5,499 nt of DNA, from the NCBI GenBank assembly GCA_905215625.1, contig CAJMQQ010000098.1:1-5499 (forward strand), read 5' to 3'. Under the pieces are notes generated by a model, which worked only from the letters and a program-made list of their open reading frames with translations, did no database searches and had not been told where the DNA came from. Below, one piece after another: positions 1 to 5,048 of this stretch. The position numbers were made by a program, and so were the translations under genes. Numbering within the stretch: the first letter of the stretch is position 1; each line of letters begins with the position of its first letter. Source of the DNA: an uncultured bacterium (GTDB lineage Bacteria > Bacillota > Clostridia > Lachnospirales > Lachnospiraceae).

Positions 1-601
1 AAATTGCAATTTCAACCGTACAAGGAAGCTCGCTCTTTAAAGATAGCTCATAGTCAATCCGTACCGTTCCCTCATCAATATCCGGAGTAAAATGAATCCA
101 TTCAAAATGAGTTTCTTCTACCGGTTCCATCCAGACGGTCTGCCAGATACCGGTGCTGGGCGTATACCAGATAAACCTGGATTCTTCTTCCCAGAATTGT
201 TTTCCTCTGGCAATGCTCTCGTCTTTTAGCGGATCCCAGACATCCACCCGAATCACTTCTTTTTCCCAGGTAAGGCTGTCTGTAACATCAAAGGAAAATG
301 GAGTCTGACCGCCCATGTGGCATCCTGCCAAGCATCCGTTTATCCACACTTTGCACCCATAATCTACAGCTCCGAAGTTCAGACGGATTCTCCTGCCTTT
401 CCATTCTTCCGGAACTTCTATCTTCCGTTCATATATGACCGTATCTTCTGTAATTTTTTCTCCAATTCCACTCATTTTGCTCTGACATACATAAGGGACT
501 TCTATCTGACCGGATTTGCCTTCTGCATAAAAATCCCAAGTCCCATTTAAATTCAGCCATTCTTTCCGGACAAATTCCGGACGCGGATATTCGTTTCGCA
601 T
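1..601 (-). CDS. Family 2 glycoside hydrolase, N-terminal part (3' end beyond window)
   Basis: The visible 200 residues are the N-terminal sugar-binding jelly-roll of a family 2 glycoside hydrolase (beta-galactosidase/beta-glucuronidase/beta-mannosidase superfamily), running into the start of the immunoglobulin-like domain. Seen directly: RPEFVRKEWLNLNGTWDF at residues 7-24, the VWING strand at 85-89 followed by HMGGQTPFSFDVTD at 95-108, and the family hallmark YTPSTGIWQTVWMEPV at 146-161. The catalytic TIM barrel with its two glutamates would lie beyond position 1, so specificity cannot be assigned. There is no signal peptide, so the enzyme is probably cytoplasmic and acts on sugar delivered by the upstream importer. 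ATG at 601 is chosen over the in-frame ATG at 607 because GGGAAGGA (616-609) lies 7 nt upstream of 601 but almost touches 607. It starts 34 nt after the preceding permease with no terminator between, so it is most likely the fourth operon gene. Family assignment is firm; substrate is unknown. Confidence 0.93.
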   Translation of the reverse strand, partial: MRNEYPRPEFVRKEWLNLNGTWDFYAEGKSGQIEVPYVCQSKMSGIGEKITEDTVIYERKIEVPEEWKGRRIRLNFGAVDYGCKVWINGCLAGCHMGGQTPFSFDVTDSLTWEKEVIRVDVWDPLKDESIARGKQFWEEESRFIWYTPSTGIWQTVWMEPVEETHFEWIHFTPDIDEGTVRIDYELSLKSELPCTVEIAI

Positions 602-608
602 AATCATT

Positions 609-616
609 TCCTTCCC
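609..616 (-). promoter_or_regulatory. Ribosome binding site of the glycoside hydrolase gene
   Basis: GGGAAGGA on the minus strand ends 7 nt before the ATG at 601. It decides between the two in-frame ATG codons at 607 and 601 in favour of the inner one. Confidence 0.7.
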
Positions 617-635
617 GCAAGTTTTCTTCATTGTA

Positions 636-1466
636 TTACTTGATTCCAGATTGGGTAAAACCCTTTACTACATACTTGTTTGCAAACATAAAAATAATCA
701 TTACCGGAACAACAGAAACCAGAGTAGACGCCATCATTACGCCTGGATTGGTATAATTTTCTCCCAATACCAAAGAAGCGATTCCCAATGTAACTGTCCG
801 GTTCTCCTGACGGTTAATCACCAGGGATGGCCACAAATAACTGTTATACAATCCCAGAAATGTGATAAACGCTTGTGTAATGACAACTGGTTTTACAGAA
901 GGCAGAACAATGTGCCACAAGATCTGAAGCACTCCGGCGCCTTCTACTAGACCTGCTTCCTCTAGTTCTTTCGGGAACGATAAAAGGAAATTATAAATCA
1001 GATAAATACACATCACTCCAGAACCGGAAGGAAGGATCAGCGGAAGCATGGAATTCAGCATTCCAATCTGTTTAAAAATGTAAAACAGCGGAAAAAAGGT
1101 CACAATTTCCGGAATTGCCATTGCCCAGACAAGACTGACCACAATAAAACGTTTCCCTGGTACAGGCAGTCTTGCCAATGCATAGGCAGCCAGTACACTG
1201 GTCGTAATTCTCAAAATAGTACCACTTACCGTTACGATTGCCGTATTGAAAAGCCATTTAAAAATCGGCGCAGTCGACGTGCTGGCAAACAACTCCTTAT
1301 AATTTTCTAAGGTCCATGTCTTGGGAAGCAGCGTAGAAGAAGTCATAGCTTCTGCCAGCCCCTTAAAGCTTGTAAACAGCATGAATAAAAGGGGCAGTAA
1401 AAACGCATAGGCCAAAATACAGGCGCACATGACCAGCAGAATCCGGCTGAACTGTTTCTTTTTCAT
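636..1466 (-). CDS. Carbohydrate ABC transporter permease, MalG/UgpE type
   Basis: A 276-residue inner-membrane permease subunit of a CUT1-type sugar importer. It should pair with the upstream permease to form the translocation channel. Seen in the sequence: an N-terminal membrane segment at about residues 9-31, followed by TSFKG, which is typical of MalG-like subunits. Further hydrophobic segments lie near 72-98, 107-131, 141-162, 194-214 and 240-262. The cytoplasmic EAA loop that docks the ATPase reads EAGLVEGAG...IVLP at about 170-189, preceded by SFPKELEE. An ATG further upstream at 1529 is in frame, but 1466 is preferred: it has AGGAGGGG 5 nt upstream, gives the usual family length, and avoids a 52-nt overlap with the previous gene. 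The ribosome binding site overlaps the upstream stop codon, suggesting translational coupling. Substrate is unknown. Confidence 0.95.
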   Translation of the reverse strand: MKKKQFSRILLVMCACILAYAFLLPLLFMLFTSFKGLAEAMTSSTLLPKTWTLENYKELFASTSTAPIFKWLFNTAIVTVSGTILRITTSVLAAYALARLPVPGKRFIVVSLVWAMAIPEIVTFFPLFYIFKQIGMLNSMLPLILPSGSGVMCIYLIYNFLLSFPKELEEAGLVEGAGVLQILWHIVLPSVKPVVITQAFITFLGLYNSYLWPSLVINRQENRTVTLGIASLVLGENYTNPGVMMASTLVSVVPVMIIFMFANKYVVKGFTQSGIK

Positions 1467-1471
1467 AAAAT

Positions 1472-1479
1472 CCCCTCCT
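1472..1479 (-). promoter_or_regulatory. Ribosome binding site overlapping the preceding stop codon
   Basis: AGGAGGGG on the minus strand lies 5 nt before ATG 1466. Its first two bases, A1479 and G1478, are the last two of the upstream permease's TAG stop (1480-1478). A ribosome terminating on the first permease therefore sits on the start signal of the second, an arrangement typical of translational coupling of partner subunits. Confidence 0.85.
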
Positions 1480-2371
1480 ATTTCAGATTTTCTTTCTCTT
1501 TTGTCAAATAGTACTGGCCAACTGAACAAAGAATAATTACAATCCCCATCAAAATTGTCATGGCGCTTCCTACCCCTAAATCATTTCGATCCATAATCGT
1601 AGATGTAATCATCATAATCAATGGTTTCGTCGTTTCTCCAGGACCGCCTTTTGTCATCAGTCTGGGCTGGCCATATACGTTGAAAGATGCAATAATTGTG
1701 GTCATCAGTACAAAGTAAAAGATATTTTTGATGTTCGGCATAATAATATAGCGAAGCTGCACCCAAAAACCTGCCCCATCTATGGCAGATGCCTCGTAGA
1801 GATTGGTATCAATATCATTTAATGCATTTACAAACAGCATCATATTATATCCAATCGTCCACCATACCGTTGCCACCGTCAAAGAAATCCATACAAAGGG
1901 CTGCTGCTCCAGCCAAGGAACCGGTTTGTCAATGAGACCGATATTCATCAGCAGATTATTAAAATACCCGCCGTTTCCCTTCATCAGCCACACAAAAACT
2001 GCTGCCACTGCTGTTACAGACACTGAATACGAAGCAAAATAAATCGTCCGGAAAATTCCCTTCAACCGTTCAGGAAGTCGATCCAATAAAAGCGCCAGTG
2101 CAAGACTTCCAAAAACCAGAAATGGCGTTGTGATAATTACAAAGATGATCGTGTTTTTTAATCCCAAAAAGAAAGATTTGTGATACATAGAAGAAGAAAA
2201 TAGAATTTTTACATAATTTTCCAATCCCACAAATCCCTGATTGCCTCTGATTAAGCTGTATTTCGATAAACTCATGTAAATTCCAAATCCGAATGGAATC
2301 AGCCAGAACAACAGAAAAAATACCAGAAATGGCAGGATAAACAGAACCGCTGTTGCCTTTTTCTTTTTCAT
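1478..2371 (-). CDS. Sugar ABC transporter permease, MalF/UgpA type
   Basis: A 297-residue inner-membrane permease subunit of a CUT1-type carbohydrate importer, partner of the next gene. Six hydrophobic segments can be read at about residues 9-32, 73-97, 107-130, 159-184, 218-238 and 267-288. The N-terminus (ILPFLVFFLLFWLIPFGFGIYMS) and the GFVGLENY motif near 46-53 are typical of MalF/UgpA/LacF relatives. The EAA loop that contacts the ATPase is EASAIDGAG...IIMP at about 193-212, close to consensus. The large periplasmic insertion of enterobacterial MalF is absent, as usual in Gram-positive members. The gene has tandem ATG codons at 2374 and 2371. GGGAG (2381-2377) is only 2 nt from the first but 5 nt from the second, so 2371 is preferred; the alternative adds one Met. 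It follows the binding protein gene by 82 nt containing two hairpins. Confidence 0.95.
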   Translation of the reverse strand: MKKKKATAVLFILPFLVFFLLFWLIPFGFGIYMSLSKYSLIRGNQGFVGLENYVKILFSSSMYHKSFFLGLKNTIIFVIITTPFLVFGSLALALLLDRLPERLKGIFRTIYFASYSVSVTAVAAVFVWLMKGNGGYFNNLLMNIGLIDKPVPWLEQQPFVWISLTVATVWWTIGYNMMLFVNALNDIDTNLYEASAIDGAGFWVQLRYIIMPNIKNIFYFVLMTTIIASFNVYGQPRLMTKGGPGETTKPLIMMITSTIMDRNDLGVGSAMTILMGIVIILCSVGQYYLTKEKENLK

Positions 2372-2384
2372 CATAACTCCCTTC

Positions 2385-2399
2385 TGCTGCCCTGCAGCA
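2385..2399 (-). promoter_or_regulatory. Hairpin next to the permease ribosome binding site
   Basis: On the minus strand TGCTGC (2399-2394) and GCAGCA (2390-2385) form a perfect 6-bp stem with a 3-nt AGG loop. The base of the stem is one nucleotide from the AAGGGAG ribosome binding site (2383-2377) of the MalF-type permease, so it could affect ribosome access. There is no U-tract, so it is not a terminator. Confidence 0.5.
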
Positions 2400-2420
2400 A
2401 AGTCAACTCATCTGTAAAGG

Positions 2421-2446
2421 AAAGGCTGCATATTTCAGCAGCCCTT
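2421..2446 (-). promoter_or_regulatory. Intra-operon hairpin after the binding protein gene
   Basis: AAGGGCTGC (2446-2438) pairs with GCAGCCTTT (2429-2421), giving a 9-bp stem with one G-U pair and an 8-nt loop, starting 7 nt after the binding protein stop codon. The stem is followed by CCTTTACAG, so the U-tract is short and interrupted. It could be a leaky terminator or a 3'-end mRNA stabiliser. Either would favour production of binding protein over permeases, which is common in such operons. The structure is read directly; the role is inferred. Confidence 0.55.
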
Positions 2447-2453
2447 CTCCCTT

Positions 2454-3773
2454 TTAATATTCGGAAAGCTCAATTGCGATCTCTGTCGCATTCTTCAGTT
2501 CTTCCATCAATGCGTCTCTGCTTAAGTCCTCTGTCTGGACAACCATAGACCAGACAGAGGAATTCACATATTTTACCTGTTCACGAATGTTATAAATCGC
2601 TGGAAGAATCTGAGCATGATCAAAGATACCATAATTCACATTTGCAACCGGATACTTTTCAGGAGACTGTTTAACCAGTTCCATAGTCTTTAAGTGAATC
2701 GGCGCCTGACCGGAATCTGCCCAATTCAGCATAATTTCTGGCTGATATGCAAACTTCATGAATTCTGCAATTCCTGCCAGTTTCTTTTCATCCGTTACTT
2801 TTGCAGATACAGCAAATGTATGGCCTCCGGCCGGAACGCAGGGGGTATCTCCATAAAGCTGAGGCAATGTTCCAATTCCTAAATTTTCTCCCAATACCTC
2901 TTTTGCAGTCGTGTAATTCCATGGACCAGTTAATGCACATACCGAACTTACATTTGCGCCATCATCGGAGTCCTTAATAAAGGTATTAAAGTGGTCGTTA
3001 TCACCCAAACCTGCAGCGCTTAAGTGGTCTTTATAAATCAAATCGTGGATTTTCATAAATGCATCACAGATTTCTTCCGTATCCATCTTAATGTGCCCGT
3101 CTTCAACCCAATTGCAGCCAGACTGGCCAAGAGCTGTCATCCACGCCCACTGATGATCTCCGGTCAGCGGAATTGCCATTGGATAAATACTTGAATTTTC
3201 AGAATCCAACTGATCTCTTAATGCGATCATATCCTCATACGTTTTCGGCTGTTCTGTTACATATTCCTTGTTGTAATAGAAGGTCTCGGCATACAAGTCC
3301 AGCGGAAATGCAAAAATTCCATCATCATATTTTGCATAAGTCTGGGTAACAGGATGAAAATCGTTTTCAAAAGAAATTCCAGCCATTTCATAAATATCTG
3401 ATAATTCCCGTAAAAGTCCATCCGCATGATAAGTAGAAATCCAATCCGCATGAATAATCAGCATATCAAAATCGTCTGATTTAAATTTTGTATAATGATC
3501 CGAGTCTTGAAGCTGTTCAATATAATATTGATCCTGGGACTCGTTAAACGCGTCTACAATCTTGGTCATAAACGGGCCGTCCCCGCCAGTAAACCCATTA
3601 ATAAATGTAATCGTTGTTTTGTCACCTGCTGCCTGGGATTCTTGAGCTGCAGTTGTCTGTGCAGCACTGCTTTCTGCTGGTTGTGGTTCTGCACTGTCTC
3701 CGCTGCATCCTGTTAAAGAAGCTGCCAGAACTCCAGCCATGAATAGTGACATTGTTGCATTTCTTTTTTTCAT
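2454..3773 (-). CDS. Extracellular sugar-binding lipoprotein of ABC transporter (family 1 solute-binding protein)
   Basis: A 439-residue binding protein that would capture the sugar outside the membrane and hand it to the two permeases. The N-terminus MKKRNATMSLFMAGVLAASLTGC is a lipoprotein signal peptide with lipobox LTGC, Cys23 being the lipidated residue. A low-complexity Ser/Ala/Gln/Glu linker follows at about 24-52, common in clostridial surface lipoproteins. The mature domain starts with TITFINGFTGGDGPFMTKIV (53-73), and DGIFAFPLDLYAETFYYNKEY is the typical hinge-region signature of MalE-like proteins. An in-frame ATG at 3866 would add 31 Lys/Asn/Ile-rich residues encoded by intergenic DNA. 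The start at 3773 is chosen because AGGAGAGG (3786-3779) precedes it and it gives an intact signal peptide. It is the first gene of the operon. Sequence reading alone does not give the ligand. Confidence 0.96.
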   Translation of the reverse strand: MKKRNATMSLFMAGVLAASLTGCSGDSAEPQPAESSAAQTTAAQESQAAGDKTTITFINGFTGGDGPFMTKIVDAFNESQDQYYIEQLQDSDHYTKFKSDDFDMLIIHADWISTYHADGLLRELSDIYEMAGISFENDFHPVTQTYAKYDDGIFAFPLDLYAETFYYNKEYVTEQPKTYEDMIALRDQLDSENSSIYPMAIPLTGDHQWAWMTALGQSGCNWVEDGHIKMDTEEICDAFMKIHDLIYKDHLSAAGLGDNDHFNTFIKDSDDGANVSSVCALTGPWNYTTAKEVLGENLGIGTLPQLYGDTPCVPAGGHTFAVSAKVTDEKKLAGIAEFMKFAYQPEIMLNWADSGQAPIHLKTMELVKQSPEKYPVANVNYGIFDHAQILPAIYNIREQVKYVNSSVWSMVVQTEDLSRDALMEELKNATEIAIELSEY

Positions 3774-3778
3774 AGTTT

Positions 3779-3786
3779 CCTCTCCT
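3779..3786 (-). promoter_or_regulatory. Ribosome binding site of the binding protein gene
   Basis: AGGAGAGG on the minus strand ends 5 nt before the ATG at 3773. It fixes the start at the signal-peptide methionine rather than the in-frame ATG at 3866. Confidence 0.8.
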
Positions 3787-3791
3787 TTTCT

Positions 3792-3812
3792 TATAAATTT
3801 CTTGAATTTATA
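3792..3812. repeat. 8-bp perfect inverted repeat in the operon leader
   Basis: TATAAATT (3792-3799) and AATTTATA (3805-3812) are perfect inverted copies separated by 5 nt. The element lies just upstream of the binding protein ribosome binding site, inside the predicted transcript. It could be an operator or a weak RNA hairpin. The all-AT composition makes chance a real possibility. Confidence 0.4.
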
Positions 3813-3821
3813 GCGCCTATT

Positions 3822-3854
3822 AATTATAATATTAATGTAATAAATATTATAATT
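3822..3854. repeat. 12-bp perfect inverted repeat (33-bp palindromic element)
   Basis: AATTATAATATT (3822-3833) and AATATTATAATT (3843-3854) are exact reverse complements around a 9-nt spacer centred at 3838. The position is downstream of the predicted leftward promoter, within the operon leader. Such dyads are candidate binding sites for dimeric winged-helix repressors, but both arms contain only A and T, so the chance of a random match is much higher than for mixed sequence. Confidence 0.45.
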
Positions 3855-3896
3855 TTTTGCTTTCAAAAAGCTTTCCTGTGTTTTATTACATAATTT

Positions 3897-3925
3897 ATAT
3901 TACCATATTTGCACATTTTTAGCAA
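3897..3925 (-). promoter_or_regulatory. Predicted leftward promoter of the sugar operon
   Basis: A -35-like TTGCTA (3925-3920) and a -10-like TAATAT (3902-3897) are separated by 17 nt. The -10 is preceded by TGG, an extended -10 element (3905-3903). A tandem AAAAATCAAA with 12-bp period lies directly upstream at 3952-3931, which is about -62 to -41 from the predicted start near 3890, the usual place for an UP element. The transcript would have a leader of about 117 nt. Confidence 0.55.
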
Positions 3926-3930
3926 TAACA

Positions 3931-3952
3931 TTTGATTTTTCTTTTGATTTTT
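3931..3952 (-). repeat. Tandem A-tract repeat, possible UP element
   Basis: On the plus strand TTTGATTTTT occurs at 3931-3940 and again at 3943-3952, a direct repeat with 12-bp period. On the minus strand this puts two A-tracts about one helical turn apart just upstream of the -35 of the sugar operon promoter, fitting an UP element or bent DNA. Confidence 0.45.
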
Positions 3953-3983
3953 ATATAAATCATACAATATTTTGAGCCAGTTC

Positions 3984-4012
3984 TTGTGCATATTAATATT
4001 TTGTTTTATAAT
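3984..4012 (+). promoter_or_regulatory. Predicted rightward promoter of the regulator gene
   Basis: A consensus -10 TATAAT (4007-4012) is preceded at 17 nt by TTGTGC (3984-3989), a weak -35 matching TTG only. Transcription would start near 4019, giving a leader of about 58 nt before ATG 4077. With the opposing promoter this makes a divergent arrangement with roughly 130 bp between predicted starts. Confidence 0.55.
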
Positions 4013-4064
4013 TATTGTAATTAATACACACTTTTTATTTCAAGATTTAAAAAATAATGTAGAA

Positions 4065-4070
4065 AAGGAG
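4065..4070 (+). promoter_or_regulatory. Ribosome binding site of the regulator gene
   Basis: AAGGAG ends 6 nt before ATG 4077 across a run of T. It rules out the in-frame ATG at 3972, which would add a hydrophobic, AT-coded 35-residue extension and would start upstream of the predicted promoter -10. Confidence 0.85.
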
Positions 4071-4076
4071 TTTTTT

Positions 4077-5048
4077 ATGGCTGGAAAAAGTAAGACACCT
4101 GTTAAGATTATTGGAGAACGTGATATTGAGCTTCACTTAAGTAATCCGGAGCATCATGCAAGAATTGCGCAGATAGGCAAAGCGTTATCTTCTCCTATCC
4201 GTTTGAATATTTTAAACATCTTAAAAAATACAGCTCTTTCCCTTCAGGAAATTGCGGCAATTTTAGATATTCCAGTTTCTTCTACTGCTCTCCATATTAA
4301 AATTCTGGAAGAAGCCAAACTGATTGTAACAGAAACGCAGCCTGGGATTCATGGCTCTATGCGGGTATGCATTTCCAGTATGCAGTCTTTTCATCTGGAA
4401 ACCTTTGATGCTGACGCTGACCTGGCAGACAATACCGTTTCTTTAGATATGCCCATTGGCAACTATTTCCAATTTGACGTGGAGCCTACTTGCGGACTTG
4501 CAGACGAAACCGGAATATTGGACGGATATGACAATGTCCGTTCCTTTTATTCGCCTGCCCACACCAAAGCCCAGCTCTTATGGTTTCAGCAGGGATTCAT
4601 CGAATACCGTTTTCCCAACCTGGTAAATCCCTTGTTAAAACTGCATGAACTGTCTTTCTGTATGGAACTGTGCTCGGAAGCGCCGGGATTTTTGGAAAAC
4701 TGGCCTTCTGACATTACCGTTTCTATCAATAACCTTCCGGTGGCAACTTATTGCTCTCCTGGCGATTTTGGTTCCAGAAGAGGAAAGCTTACCCCATCTT
4801 CCTGGCCCAACGGAAGAACCCAGTATGGGCTCTTAAAGACCTTCTCTGTTCAGGAAAACGGCGGTTATCTGGATGGAAAACTGGTAAATACCAATCTGAC
4901 GCTGGAACAGCTAAATCTTTCGGCGCTTCCTTATATTTCCTTAAAAATCGAGATCAAAAAAGATGCCCGCCATATCGGGGGCATCAATTTATTCGGAGAA
5001 AAGTACGGAGACTTTCCTCAAGGCATCGTTATGAATCTGATCTATTAA
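4077..5048 (+). CDS. ArsR-like winged-helix transcriptional regulator with large C-terminal domain
   Basis: A 323-residue one-component regulator, probably controlling the divergent sugar operon. Residues about 28-98 read as an ArsR-type winged helix: KALSSPIRLNILNIL (35-49), LSLQEIAAIL (54-63) as the first helix of the HTH, and PVSSTALHIKILEEAKLI (66-83) as turn plus recognition helix, then the wing. The ELCVC-type metal site of classical ArsR/SmtB sensors is absent, so metal sensing is unlikely. About 225 residues follow, far longer than a typical ArsR protein of 90-120 residues. This part looks beta-rich, with WPSDITVSINNLPVATYCSPGDFG at 209-232, RRGKLTP at 234-240 and GGINLFG near 301-307. 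I believe similar two-domain regulators occur beside sugar genes in other Firmicutes, but the C-terminal fold is not assigned. A ligand-sensing role is inference. Its TAA overlaps the stop codon of convergent serS. Confidence 0.85.
   Translation: MAGKSKTPVKIIGERDIELHLSNPEHHARIAQIGKALSSPIRLNILNILKNTALSLQEIAAILDIPVSSTALHIKILEEAKLIVTETQPGIHGSMRVCISSMQSFHLETFDADADLADNTVSLDMPIGNYFQFDVEPTCGLADETGILDGYDNVRSFYSPAHTKAQLLWFQQGFIEYRFPNLVNPLLKLHELSFCMELCSEAPGFLENWPSDITVSINNLPVATYCSPGDFGSRRGKLTPSSWPNGRTQYGLLKTFSVQENGGYLDGKLVNTNLTLEQLNLSALPYISLKIEIKKDARHIGGINLFGEKYGDFPQGIVMNLIY
4956..4985 (-). terminator. Rho-independent terminator of serS, inside the regulator coding sequence
   Basis: Read on the minus strand, GATGCCC (4985-4979) pairs perfectly with GGGCATC (4968-4962). 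The stem can extend by CC/GG across one bulged C to leave a GATAT loop, and TTTTTT (4961-4956) follows immediately. It lies about 60 nt after the serS stop codon, a normal distance. On the opposite strand the same bases encode residues 294-303 of the regulator (KKDARHIGGI). No comparable U-tract follows on the plus strand, so it should act on leftward transcripts only. Confidence 0.78.

Noticed and set aside
651..950. 99-codon plus-strand open frame opposite the MalG-type permease, and similar frames opposite other genes
   Set aside because: Composition is that of an antisense shadow, no ribosome binding site is seen, and the minus-strand frame has clear family motifs.
3774..3866. In-frame extension of the binding protein to ATG 3866
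   Set aside because: It would bury the lipoprotein signal peptide 31 residues inside the protein; AGGAGAGG directly before 3773 marks the real start.
3853..3868. Catabolite-repression (cre-like) site TGAAAGCAAAAAAT on the minus strand in the leader
   Set aside because: The central CG and the right half of the cre consensus are missing.
3910..3990. TGCACA (3910-3915) and TGTGCA (3985-3990) as a spaced operator pair
   Set aside because: They sit at different positions relative to the two promoters and are only 6 bp long; chance is a sufficient explanation.
3972..4076. In-frame N-terminal extension of the regulator starting at ATG 3972, resembling a membrane segment
   Set aside because: It is coded by very AT-rich promoter DNA, lies upstream of the TATAAT and has no ribosome binding site, while ATG 4077 has AAGGAG at 6 nt.
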